NCBI RefSeq assembly: GCF_900199455.1
Contig: NZ_FZQR01000006.1
Location: forward strand, 328,097 to 392,096
DNA: 64,000 bases
Direction: 5' to 3'
Source: Mesorhizobium carmichaelinearum
Lineage (GTDB): Bacteria; Pseudomonadota; Alphaproteobacteria; Rhizobiales; Rhizobiaceae
Part shown: one piece after another, positions 1-8,393 of the stretch
Layout: each line of letters begins with the position of its first letter
Numbering within the stretch: position 1 is the stretch's first letter
Notes under the pieces: generated by a model
The model's input: the letters and a program-made list of their open reading frames with translations, nothing else
The model's database searches: none
What the model was told of the DNA's origin: nothing
Position numbers and translations under genes: made by a program

Positions 1-204
1 ATGGAAAGTTCAAGTTCACACGGGACTTCCATGGTTTGCGAATAGGGCCTTGGGGCCGAAGCCGATCGCTGCGTGGACGAAAGGCGGCTTATAGAGCGAG
101 TTACCGACAGAGGGAACCTTTCGCGGTCGCCTAAAGAAACGGCTGCGGCAAGCTGTCTTTTGCGCCACCATGGCTGGGTGATTCTGGAAATAGGATGACG
201 ACAG

Positions 205-1485
205 ATGGATTTCGACCTTATCGTTCGTGGCGGCACGCTGCCGGATGGCCGGATTGCCGATATCGGCATCAGCGGCGAGACGATCACGGCGATCGAGCCC
301 AATCTGCAGGGTTCCGCGCGGACCGAGGTCGATGCAAGCGGCAATCTGGTTTCGCCGCCGTTCATCGATCCGCATTTCCATATGGATGCGACGCTGTCCT
401 ATGGCATTCCGCGCATCAACGCCTCGGGCACGCTGCTGGAAGGCATTGCGCTATGGGGTGAGCTGAAGCCGCTTTTGACGCATGAGGCGGTGCGCGACCG
501 CGCGCTGGCCTATTGCGACTGGGCGGTGTCGATGGGCCTGCTCGCCATCCGCACCCATGTCGATGTCTGCGACGACCGTTTGCTCGCGGTCGAGGCCCTG
601 CTCGACGTCAAGAAGACGATCGCCCCTTACATCGACTTGCAACTCGTGGCTTTTCCGCAAGACGGCTTCTACCGCTCGCCGACGGCGCGTGAGAACACCA
701 TTCGGGCGCTGGACATGGGCGTCGACGTCGTCGGCGGCATCCCGCATTTCGAGCGCACCATGGCCGATGGCACGCGCTCGGTGACCGAGCTTTGCGAGAT
801 CGCGGCAAAACGCGGCCTGATGGTTGACCTGCATTGCGACGAGACCGACGACCCGCTGTCACGCCACATCGAGCAGCTGGCCTATGAAACGCAGCGCCTC
901 GGCCTGCAGGGCAAGGTGGCCGGCTCGCATCTCACCTCGATGCATTCGATGGACAATTACTACGTCTCGAAGCTTCTGCCGCTGATCGCGGAAGCCGGCG
1001 TTTCGGCCATCCCAAATCCGCTGATCAACATCATGCTGCAGGGCCGTCACGACAGCTTCCCGAAGCGCCGCGGCCTGACCCGGGTCAAGGAGATGCAGGC
1101 GCTCGGCGTCCGCGTCGGCTGGGGTCAGGATTGCGTGCTCGATCCCTGGTATTCGCTGGGCACCGCCGACATGCTCGACGTCGCCTTCATGGGCCTGCAC
1201 GTTGCCCAGATGTCGAGCCCGGCCGACATGGCGCGCTGCTTCGACATGGTGACCAACGTCAATGCCGCCATCATGGGGCTCGATCATCTGGGCCTTGGCG
1301 TCGGCAAGCGCGCCAGCCTTGTCGTTCTCGATGCCAGCAATCCGATCGAAGCCCTGCGCCTGCGCGCCGAGCGCATTTGCGTCATCGCCAGGGGCAAGGT
1401 GGTGGCGGAACGGACAAGGCAGGATAGCAGGCTTTCCATCCCTGGCAGGCCGGCACAGGTCAACCGCAGGCATCAGGCCCAATAG
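205..1485 (+). CDS. codA: Cytosine deaminase-type amidohydrolase (CodA family)
   Basis: Cytoplasmic metal-dependent hydrolase of the amidohydrolase superfamily, probably deaminating cytosine or a related pyrimidine/triazine. The 426-residue protein is close in length to E. coli CodA and keeps its metal and catalytic positions: the HxH pair in DPHFHMD (H57, H59), HCDETDD (H210, E213), SHLTSMHSM (H242) and GWGQDCVLDPW (D309). DPWYSLGTADML and MGLHVAQM also follow the CodA pattern. ATG 205 is preceded by a weak tagga. The gene stands alone, with no permease or nucleobase gene beside it. The family also includes creatinine- and ammelide-type enzymes, so the fold is certain but the substrate is less so. 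Confidence 0.8.
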   Translation: MDFDLIVRGGTLPDGRIADIGISGETITAIEPNLQGSARTEVDASGNLVSPPFIDPHFHMDATLSYGIPRINASGTLLEGIALWGELKPLLTHEAVRDRALAYCDWAVSMGLLAIRTHVDVCDDRLLAVEALLDVKKTIAPYIDLQLVAFPQDGFYRSPTARENTIRALDMGVDVVGGIPHFERTMADGTRSVTELCEIAAKRGLMVDLHCDETDDPLSRHIEQLAYETQRLGLQGKVAGSHLTSMHSMDNYYVSKLLPLIAEAGVSAIPNPLINIMLQGRHDSFPKRRGLTRVKEMQALGVRVGWGQDCVLDPWYSLGTADMLDVAFMGLHVAQMSSPADMARCFDMVTNVNAAIMGLDHLGLGVGKRASLVVLDASNPIEALRLRAERICVIARGKVVAERTRQDSRLSIPGRPAQVNRRHQAQ

Positions 1486-1781
1486 GACGCTGCATCTGCA
1501 TCAAGGATCGACGCGCCGCCGACGAAGCCAAATGCCGGTCCTACGGCTTCCGCAAGAAGAATGATGCCTTTGCCGAGTGCCTGCAGCGCATCGATATCGA
1601 GCGTCGCGCGGAGCTGAGAAGCACGCCGGCTTTCGATCCTCGGGATCGGCCGATGATTTATCGGCCGATCATCATCAGGCCGCAGCCAAAGCAAGCCGAA
1701 GCCAGGCAGCGCCAGCCGATTCCCGGCGCTGGCCTGGACGGTTCCCGGTTTGCTGCTACGAATCCGGTCGATTCGGTATAA
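1428..1781 (+). pseudogene. 5'-truncated remnant of a small rhizobial protein gene
   Basis: This open frame ends at TAA 1779-1781 and has no ATG, GTG or TTG with a ribosome binding site at its 5' side, where it runs into the codA 3' end. Its middle part reads DEAKCRSYGFRKKNDAFAEC, followed by LQRIDIERRAELR. That pattern (Cys-x-x-Tyr-Gly, a D-A-F/Y-A-x-C segment, then L-Q-x-I-D-x-x-R-R) is one I recognise from small secreted or lipoprotein-like proteins in Rhizobiales. The signal peptide and start are missing, so I read it as a decayed gene. It lies next to the low-G+C orphan on the other strand. The recognition is from memory and tentative. Confidence 0.45.
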
Positions 1782-1783
1782 AT

Positions 1784-2326
1784 CTACTTCAGAGCAGCCA
1801 ATAGGCGTTCAAGATTGACCCCCTGGCCTCCCTGCGCGGTATCTGCCGAAGTCGTCTTGCTACGTCCCACTTCTTTTTGAGCTAGGGAAACAAATTGTCT
1901 GACATTCTCGTAAGCGAGACGCGCCAGCCGATCTCGCCTTTGGGCATCAGATTTGAACCAATCTTTGGAGATTTCATGGGCGACTACCAGGGGATCTAAG
2001 ATCTTGGGGCGATAGCCTCTGTAGGCTTCTGGCTTGGTAGCTCCGTATGTATTAATAACTTGGTTCTTGAAGAATATTCTACCTTTTTCGATCAGAATCG
2101 ACGAATTTATGCAAAGTTCCGTCAATCTATCTCTTTTTTGTTTCTCGTTGGTAATTTCGGCGGAGGCCGAAATTACCAAATATATCTCTTGAAGATTGGA
2201 AATGGAATCATTGCTCCATGATGTTACGTGATCAATTCGGTATTCCCCCTTTTTGAACTGACTCCATGCAACGAATATCGCCAGAGCCGATAGAATCGCT
2301 GAAGCTAGTGTGGCGTAGGCTTCCAT
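1784..2326 (-). CDS. Hypothetical protein with one N-terminal membrane segment, low G+C
   Basis: Encodes 180 residues of unrecognised family. Residues about 5-22 (TLASAILSALAIFVAW) form one hydrophobic segment followed by a charged, largely helical remainder (KKGEYRIDH, NEKQKRDRLTELC), so it is probably a bitopic protein with a cytoplasmic tail. The ATG at 2326 has a good ribosome binding site (GGGGGA seven bases upstream). Base composition is clearly more A+T-rich than in flanking genes, and codons such as ATA, TTA and AGA are used freely, which suggests acquisition by transfer. No neighbour gives a functional clue. Confidence 0.6.
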   Translation of the reverse strand: MEAYATLASAILSALAIFVAWSQFKKGEYRIDHVTSWSNDSISNLQEIYLVISASAEITNEKQKRDRLTELCINSSILIEKGRIFFKNQVINTYGATKPEAYRGYRPKILDPLVVAHEISKDWFKSDAQRRDRLARLAYENVRQFVSLAQKEVGRSKTTSADTAQGGQGVNLERLLAALK

Positions 2327-2552
2327 TGGATTATTCCCCCGTTAATATGGAACTTTTAACATCCTTTTTTCTTGTGGGCGAGACATCAAGCTTTCCAGCC
2401 GCTTCCACTGTGCGCTCGGGTTTGATGAATTTCGAGTCAGCCGAATTTGCAGAGTTGGCCTTGTCGGACTGTCTAATTCCGCTCGCTAGGTTGCCGATGT
2501 CACTATACCAACCGCTTTACCCGCTTACCGCGCGAAGGAGTTGATATCGGTC

Positions 2553-3470
2553 ATGGTCGCCGCCGAGAAAGTCACCATCAGGAACGTGCTTCTGGCCGGC
2601 ATTCTGCTGATGCTGGCCGGTGACTTCCTGTTTGCGTTGAACGACGCGATGGGCAAGTGGCTGGTCGCCAGCTTCTCCGTCGGCCAGGTGGTGCTGATCC
2701 GCTCCATCGGCGCCTTCTTCGTGCTCGGTCCGATGATCGCGCACCAAGGCACCGCCAAGCTGTTTCGCATGGAGCGGCCCGGACTGCAGATCCTGCGCGT
2801 GTTGGCGACGACGCTGGACACCGCATTGTTCTACGCCGCCGTCGTCTATCTGCCGCTTGCCGACGTGATGAGCTTCTACATGGCCGGGCCGATCTATGTC
2901 GCAGCGCTGTCGCATTTCCTGCTTGGTGAAAAGGTCGGTTGGCGCCGCTGGGTGGCGATCCTGCTCGGCTTCTGCGGCGTGGTGATCATGCTGAAGCCAT
3001 CCTCGGCCGCGCTCTCGCTGTCGTCGAGTTTCGCGCTGGTCGGCAGCATCGCCTTTGCCTTCGCCATCATCCTCAACCGACGGCTGCGCGGCACCAGCGA
3101 CACCAATCTGGTGACATGGCAGACCATCGGCACGCTGCTGGTCGGCGGCGTGCTGACCATCGGCGCCTGGCAGACGCCCTCGGCACTCGATTTCGGTGCC
3201 ATGCTGCTGCTCGGCATCGTCTCCTGCAGCGCCCATCTGATGATCACGCGGGCGCTCAAACTCGCCCCGGCCTCGACGCTGGCGCCGCTGCACTACACGC
3301 TGCTGCTATGGGCCGTTGTGTTCGGGCTGGTGTTCTTCGGCGACATTCCCAGTACGCGCATCCTGATCGGCTCCGGCATCATCGTTCTGGCCGGCCTGTT
3401 CATTTTCCACCGTCAGAAAGTGGTCGAGACGACGGTGCCGCCCGAAAACGTGCCGAAGGGCGTGAACTAA
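2553..3470 (+). CDS. DMT-superfamily transporter (EamA domains)
   Basis: Inner-membrane exporter of the drug/metabolite transporter superfamily. The protein of about 305 residues is composed of roughly ten hydrophobic helices arranged as two EamA repeats (about residues 15-140 and 155-285). The helix-loop signature FMAGPIYVAALSHFLLGEK closes the first repeat and LWAVVFGLVFFGDIPSTRI the second, each with the conserved E/D before the last helix. ATG 2553 is chosen because GAAGGAG (2534-2540) would directly abut an in-frame TTG at 2541. The substrate cannot be predicted: members export amino acids, nucleosides or other metabolites. The 3' end runs into a copy of an intergenic repeat. Confidence 0.85.
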   Translation: MVAAEKVTIRNVLLAGILLMLAGDFLFALNDAMGKWLVASFSVGQVVLIRSIGAFFVLGPMIAHQGTAKLFRMERPGLQILRVLATTLDTALFYAAVVYLPLADVMSFYMAGPIYVAALSHFLLGEKVGWRRWVAILLGFCGVVIMLKPSSAALSLSSSFALVGSIAFAFAIILNRRLRGTSDTNLVTWQTIGTLLVGGVLTIGAWQTPSALDFGAMLLLGIVSCSAHLMITRALKLAPASTLAPLHYTLLLWAVVFGLVFFGDIPSTRILIGSGIIVLAGLFIFHRQKVVETTVPPENVPKGVN

Positions 3471-3526
3471 AGCGGTTACAGGAAAGTGTGAAACGGCTTT
3501 CCGTCCGCGATTGCAGCCAAACAAAG
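3467..3526 (+). repeat. Dispersed intergenic repeat, copy A
   Basis: About 60 bases that align, with scattered substitutions, to the reverse complement of 34068-34129. Shared blocks include CAGGAAA, CGGNTTTCCGTCCG and ATTGC. It begins in the stop codon of the transporter gene. I remember this kind of sequence (a TTTTCCGTCCGG core) as a very frequent intergenic repeat in Mesorhizobium and relatives. Likely role is transcript-end structure or a non-autonomous repeat; no coding content. Confidence 0.6.
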
Positions 3527-3737
3527 CATACAGCACGTCACATCGCGCCGTTTCGAAGCGACGCGTTTGGCAGCCGAAGGCTATCATCCGGAGTTGTTTG
3601 AGTTTCCGGTCAGAAAGTCCGGTATTTACATCGATATTTTGCTGTGTACGTTGCCTTCCGGGCGCAATACGGGATTGATTCTTGGCCGGGAGGGGCAAGA
3701 TCAACATCTCAAGAGAATTGCGATAGAGGGGGCGGTA

Positions 3738-4211
3738 ATGGGTAGTTTCTCTATATGGCATTGGCTGATCGTTTTGGTCCTGATCGGCCTGCCATTGGTG
3801 TTTGTGCTAAGAGCAGCGCCTGCCGGCGCCAATCGCTTTGGAGAAATGCCGCCTCCGATGAATTTTAGTGAAGCTGTTTCAAGTTTCTTTCGAAATTATG
3901 TGAATTTTTCCGGCAGGGCCAGCCGCTCGGAGTTCTGGTACTCCTACCTCTTCATTTTCGCTGTGGGCGTTATTGTTGTCATAGCTGATGCCATTGTGAA
4001 GAATGAAATTGTCTCATCGATTTGGAATCTTGCCGCCCTCCTGCCGACACTTGCTATGACCACTCGCCGGCTGCATGACATCAACAGAAGCGGTTGGCAT
4101 CAACTCCTTGCGGGATTGTTCCCCATCGGTCCCATCGCATTGATCGTTTGGTATTGCAAAAAGTCTGACGATACGGCGACTTTGAGTGAACTGGAGAGCG
4201 TTTTCAAATAG
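3738..4211 (+). CDS. DUF805 family membrane protein
   Basis: Inner-membrane protein of unknown function. From ATG 3738 (purine-rich GAGGGGGCGG just upstream) it has 158 residues: an extra N-terminal helix (WHWLIVLVLIGLPLVFVL), then the DUF805 core with NFSGRASRSEFWYSYLF, a helix (FAVGVIVVIADAIV) and the family signature TTRRLHDINRSGWHQLL followed by a final helix and WYCKKSD. The reading frame is open further upstream but lacks a plausible start. Base composition is lower in G+C than in the transporter before it. It is a single gene, convergent with the phosphotransferase downstream. Confidence 0.8.
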   Translation: MGSFSIWHWLIVLVLIGLPLVFVLRAAPAGANRFGEMPPPMNFSEAVSSFFRNYVNFSGRASRSEFWYSYLFIFAVGVIVVIADAIVKNEIVSSIWNLAALLPTLAMTTRRLHDINRSGWHQLLAGLFPIGPIALIVWYCKKSDDTATLSELESVFK

Positions 4212-4291
4212 GCGCGCGACAAGAGAGCAATTTATTGAAGCGCTTTTAGAACTTAAGTGTTTGATTGGATCGCTGGGCTCTGGAACTGCTC

Positions 4292-5209
4292 TCACATCGA
4301 ACTGCTCCGGCCCATACGCACAGCCGCCAGATGCCCTGAAAACTCCGGCGTCTCCATCAGCGCCTTGCAGCGGGCGAAGCGGCCGTCGGCATAGGCGCGG
4401 AAATCGTCGACCGGGTTGTTGTTGGCGAGCTGGATCAATCCCCATAGCGTCCACAACAGGTCGCACATTGCCTTGTAGATGACGACCCGACCGCGCTCGG
4501 CCGGCTTCGCCTCGCCGCCGAAATAGGCACGCATCAGCTCTTCGTCCTGCGCGGCGTCGAATTTGCCTTCGACGCTGAGGTCGCCAAGATCCCATAGCGG
4601 GTCGTTCATCCCCGAATATTCCCAGTCGACGATCCACATCCGCTCGCCCGTATCGAGGAAATTCTCGCACAGCGGATCGCAATGGCAGGCGACGAGGGGG
4701 AGCGGATGGGCGGCCAGCGCCGAGCGCACGCTGCCGGCCTCGCGCACCACCTCATGGTAACCGGCGGGCAGGGCGACGTCCTTGGTCGAAAGCACCTTGA
4801 GATAGTCGTCGATCATCGAAAACAATTCGAAGCGGAAGGGGAACACCGCGCCGGCCGCGTGCAGCTTGCGGAAGGCTTCGCCGGCGCGGGCCGGACTGCC
4901 TGGCCGGCTTTTGAATTTTTCCGGGGACATCGTCTCGGCACCGGCGATGAAGCGCGTCACCATCACGCCGGTATCGGCATCGGCATGCAGGACGTCGGGA
5001 CTGACTCCCGCCTTCGCCGCTTCGCGCGCGGCCACCGCTTCGTTGGCGCGGTTGATGTATTCTTCGGTGCCTTTGCCCGGAATGCGCAGGCAGAGATCGC
5101 CGGCCCTGAAGACGAGATTGGTGAGGCCGCCGAGCCGCTCCAGCGGCCCGGTATAGCCGGCCAGAACCGGAATGGCGGCCAGTTTCACCCGCGCCTCGTC
5201 CGTCGCCAT
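4292..5209 (-). CDS. Choline/aminoglycoside kinase-like phosphotransferase
   Basis: Probable cytoplasmic ATP-dependent small-molecule kinase of the choline kinase/LicA-APH fold, 305 residues. The catalytic loop is H176-C-D178-PLCENFLD and the metal-binding motif is VD195WEYSGMNDPLWDLGDLS, both matching choline/ethanolamine kinase-type proteins. The N-lobe has GGLTNLVFRAG (nucleotide loop) and LRIPG. A second protein of the same fold lies at 8390-9277, beside a dimethylglycine-dehydrogenase-like gene, so a choline or betaine-related substrate is plausible but unproven. The gene is divergent from the methyltransferase gene at 5311, with about 100 bases between the starts. Confidence 0.8.
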   Translation of the reverse strand: MATDEARVKLAAIPVLAGYTGPLERLGGLTNLVFRAGDLCLRIPGKGTEEYINRANEAVAAREAAKAGVSPDVLHADADTGVMVTRFIAGAETMSPEKFKSRPGSPARAGEAFRKLHAAGAVFPFRFELFSMIDDYLKVLSTKDVALPAGYHEVVREAGSVRSALAAHPLPLVACHCDPLCENFLDTGERMWIVDWEYSGMNDPLWDLGDLSVEGKFDAAQDEELMRAYFGGEAKPAERGRVVIYKAMCDLLWTLWGLIQLANNNPVDDFRAYADGRFARCKALMETPEFSGHLAAVRMGRSSSM

Positions 5210-5310
5210 GCCGCGCCCCCACGCTGTTATTTCTCATCGTAACGGTTCCACAATTTTCGCCGTTTGGCTATCATTGGTCGAAGGCAACTCGATCAGGCGA
5301 CAGACCAGCG

Positions 5311-5943
5311 ATGACGGACGGTAAACATTTGGGCGCGCTCAGCGCAGCCTATGCAGCGACGCGGCCCGAAGAAGTGGCGGCGCTGTATGACCGCTGGTCG
5401 CAGACCTATGACGCCGACATGTCGGCCGCCGGTTATCGTCATCCGACGATCTGCCTGGCCCTGCTGACCCGCCATCTGCCGCGTGGCGCGGCACCGTTGC
5501 TCGATGCCGGCGCGGGCACCGGGCTCATCGGCGAATGGCTTGATATTACCGGCTACCCCAAGGTCGAGGCTCTCGATATTTCGCAAGGCATGCTGGACAA
5601 GGCGGCTGCCAAGGGCGTGTATACCGCGCTCCATTGCTTGGCGATGGGCGGGCCATTGCCCTTTGCCGACGATGCCTATGCCGGGATCATCTCGGCCGGC
5701 GTCTTCACCTCGGGCCATGTCGGCGCCGAAGGGCTCGACGAGCTGATCCGCATCTGCCGGCCGGGCGGGGTGATCGTGCTGACGGTCAAGAACACGCTGT
5801 GGGAATCCGGCTTTGCCGCACGCATCGCCGAGCTCGAAGCGCAAGGCGTCGTCACCCGCGTTGAAGAAACGCGCCCTTATGTCTCGATGCCGGGCGAGGC
5901 CGACACCGTGCCCAGCCGTGGCCTTGCCTTGCGGGTGAATTAG
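5311..5943 (+). CDS. Class I SAM-dependent methyltransferase
   Basis: Soluble Rossmann-fold methyltransferase of 210 residues. The SAM-binding glycine loop is LLDAGAGTGLIGEWL (about residues 62-76), the acidic ribose-binding position lies in VEALDISQGML, and the post-I region contains PLPFADDAYAGIISAGVF and the RICRPGGVIVLTV strand typical of the UbiE/Williams-Beuren-like group. The N-terminus (VAALYDRWSQTYDADM) is the usual helix preceding the fold. The substrate is unknown. The last codons overlap the stop of the convergent flavoprotein gene by four bases. Confidence 0.82.
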   Translation: MTDGKHLGALSAAYAATRPEEVAALYDRWSQTYDADMSAAGYRHPTICLALLTRHLPRGAAPLLDAGAGTGLIGEWLDITGYPKVEALDISQGMLDKAAAKGVYTALHCLAMGGPLPFADDAYAGIISAGVFTSGHVGAEGLDELIRICRPGGVIVLTVKNTLWESGFAARIAELEAQGVVTRVEETRPYVSMPGEADTVPSRGLALRVN

Positions 5944-8393
5944 GCTTTCACCCGCTCCGCTGCCGGATCGTACATCGGCTCGAGATGGATTTTGGCCGGC
6001 GTCCGCTCCATCGCGACAACCAGCTCGTAGTCGCCCGTGGCGAGAAAATCGTCGTTCACCCCGTCACCGTTGCGCACATAGCCATAGCCGATGTTCCTGC
6101 CCACCGTGTAGCCGTAGCCGCCGCTTGTCAGATAACCGACCGGCTCGCCATTGCGCAGGATGGTCTCGCGGCCGAGCAGCACGATTTCGGGATTCTCGAC
6201 CGTGAAGCCGGCAAAGCGCTTCTTCAGAGGCGCCCCGCCGATCGTCTCCAGCGCGCGCCGTCCGACGAAATCGGTGTTCTTCCTGAGCTTGACCGCCCAG
6301 CCGAGCCCGGCTTCCTGCGGCGTGTCGTTGGGTGTGATATCGGAACCCCAGGCGCGGTAACCCTTTTCGAGCCGCAGCGATTCCAGCGCCCGGTAGCCGA
6401 CCGGGCGGATGCCGTGCGTCTTGCCAGCCGCCATCAGCGCGTCGAAGACTTCGCCTGTGGCCGCGATCGGCACATGCAGTTCCCAGCCGAGCTCGCCGAC
6501 ATAGGTGACGCGCAGCGCCCGGATTGTGTGGCCGGCGATGGTGATCTCGCGGACATGGCCGAACGGGAATGAAGCATTCGACACATCGGCATCGGTCACC
6601 GCGGAGAGCACGTCGCGGGCGCGAGGACCCATCAGCGACAGCGTGCCGAAGTCCTCGGTGACGTCGGTCAGTCCGGCATCGAGGCTCTCGCCGATATGGT
6701 CGCTGATCCACGAGGCATCATGCGTGCGGAAGCCGGTGCCGGTGACGATGTAGAATTTCTCCTCGGCCAGCCGCGCCACGGTCAGGTCGGCTTCGATGCC
6801 GCCGCGCGTGTTGAGAAGCTGGGTGTAGGTCAGCCTACCGACCGGCTTGCTGACATCGTTGGCGCAGATCCAGTCCAGTGCCTTGGCCGCATCAGGCCCG
6901 CTCAACTCGTATTTGGCGAAGGATGACTGATCGAAGATGCCGACATGCTCGCGCACATGCCGGTGCTCGTTACCGACCGCCGCGAACCAGTTCTGCCGGC
7001 CCATCGAATAGATGTCCTGCGGCTCGACGCCTTCGGGCGCGAACCAGTTCGGCCGCTCCCAGCCAAGCTTCGAGCCGAACACGGCGCGCTGCTGTTTCAG
7101 CCTGTCGTAGAGTGGCGAGACGATGCGCGGCCGGCCTGAGGCATACTCCTCATGCGGGAAGCCGATCGTGTAATGCTTGCCATAGGCTTCCAGGGTGCGC
7201 TCGCGCACCCATTGCCGGTCGCGGTGCAGGTTGGAAAAGCGCCTGATGTCGACCACCCACAGGTCGAGGGGCGCCTCGCCATCGACCACCCACTGCGCCA
7301 GCACCCAGCCGGCGCCGCCGCCGGACGCAATGCCGAAGGCGTTGAAGCCGGCGCCGACGAACATGTTGGCGCATTCGGGCGCTGTGCCGAGAATGAAATT
7401 GCCGTCCGGCGTAAAGCTTTCCGGCCCGTTGATCATCTGCTTGACGCCGACCGTTTCCAGCGCCGGCACGCGCGCGATCGCCTGTGCCATATGCTGCTCG
7501 AAATGGTCGTAGTCGTCGTCGAACAACCGGAATTCCCAATCGTTGGGCACGTCGCCGCCGGGGAGATCCGTCGCCCATGCCTGCGGGTTCGGCTCATAGC
7601 CGCCCATCACCAGCCCGCCGACCTCCTCCTTGAAGTAGGTGCGGCGGTCGGGGTCGCGCAGCGTCGGCGCGTCGGTCGCCAGGCCATCGATCTTCTCGGT
7701 GATGATGTATTGGTGCTTGACCGGCTGCAGCGGCACGTTGATGCCGGCCATGGCGCCGATCTGGCGCGCCCATTGTCCCCCGCAGTTCACCACCTTGTCG
7801 CAGGCAATGTCGCCTTGATCGGTCTTTACCGCCGTGATGCGGCCATTCCTCATCTCGAAGCCGGTGACGCGGACATTCTCGAACAGTTTGGCGCCATGCA
7901 TGCGCGCGCCTTTGGCCAGGGACTGGGTGATGTCGGAGGGGCTCGCCTGGCCGTCGGTCGGCAGCCAGGAGGCGCCGACGAGATCGCCGGTTTCCATCAG
8001 CGGCCACATCGCCTTGACCTCGGCCGGGGACAGCAAGTGCATGTCCATGCCGAAGCTTTTGGCCGTCGTCGCCAGCCTTTTGTACTCGGTCCAGCGGTCG
8101 GCATTGGTGGCGAGCCGCAGGCAGCCGGTCATCTTCCAGCCGGTGGCAAGACCGGTTTCGGCCTCCAGCCCCTTGTAGAGGTCGACCGAGTATTTCAGCA
8201 CGCGGGTGATCGAGGCCGACGAGCGCAATTGCCCGACCAGGCCGGCTGCATGCCAGGTCGAGCCCGAGGTCAGCTTACCCTGTTCGAGCAGCACGACGTC
8301 GGCCTTGTGGTCGCGCGCCAGATGATAGGCCGTCGAGCAGCCGATGATGCCGCCGCCGATCACAACGATCGCGGCCTGGCTGGGCAAAGTCAT
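5940..8393 (-). CDS. FAD-dependent oxidoreductase, dimethylglycine/sarcosine dehydrogenase type (DAO-GcvT)
   Basis: Probable N-demethylating flavoenzyme of 817 residues. It has an N-terminal DAO domain with the dinucleotide-binding GGGIIG motif (about residues 13-18), the STWHAAGL segment whose His (H48) carries covalent FAD in dimethylglycine and sarcosine dehydrogenases, and a C-terminal GcvT-like folate-binding half from about residue 430 (YELSGPDAAKALDWI, GWELHVP, KGYRAWGSDIT). ATG 8393 overlaps the TGA of the kinase-like gene upstream in an ATGA, indicating coupling; a much longer open frame upstream is spurious. Substrate could be dimethylglycine, sarcosine or another N-methyl amine. 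Confidence 0.87.
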   Translation of the reverse strand: MTLPSQAAIVVIGGGIIGCSTAYHLARDHKADVVLLEQGKLTSGSTWHAAGLVGQLRSSASITRVLKYSVDLYKGLEAETGLATGWKMTGCLRLATNADRWTEYKRLATTAKSFGMDMHLLSPAEVKAMWPLMETGDLVGASWLPTDGQASPSDITQSLAKGARMHGAKLFENVRVTGFEMRNGRITAVKTDQGDIACDKVVNCGGQWARQIGAMAGINVPLQPVKHQYIITEKIDGLATDAPTLRDPDRRTYFKEEVGGLVMGGYEPNPQAWATDLPGGDVPNDWEFRLFDDDYDHFEQHMAQAIARVPALETVGVKQMINGPESFTPDGNFILGTAPECANMFVGAGFNAFGIASGGGAGWVLAQWVVDGEAPLDLWVVDIRRFSNLHRDRQWVRERTLEAYGKHYTIGFPHEEYASGRPRIVSPLYDRLKQQRAVFGSKLGWERPNWFAPEGVEPQDIYSMGRQNWFAAVGNEHRHVREHVGIFDQSSFAKYELSGPDAAKALDWICANDVSKPVGRLTYTQLLNTRGGIEADLTVARLAEEKFYIVTGTGFRTHDASWISDHIGESLDAGLTDVTEDFGTLSLMGPRARDVLSAVTDADVSNASFPFGHVREITIAGHTIRALRVTYVGELGWELHVPIAATGEVFDALMAAGKTHGIRPVGYRALESLRLEKGYRAWGSDITPNDTPQEAGLGWAVKLRKNTDFVGRRALETIGGAPLKKRFAGFTVENPEIVLLGRETILRNGEPVGYLTSGGYGYTVGRNIGYGYVRNGDGVNDDFLATGDYELVVAMERTPAKIHLEPMYDPAAERVKA

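Noticed and set aside
1577..1804. 75-codon plus-strand frame
   Set aside because: Another frame of the same DNA gives the recognisable small-protein remnant ending at 1781; this one has no signature.
2266..2544. 92-codon plus-strand frame upstream of the DMT transporter
   Set aside because: Overlaps the start of the minus-strand orphan, lacks a binding site and resembles no protein.
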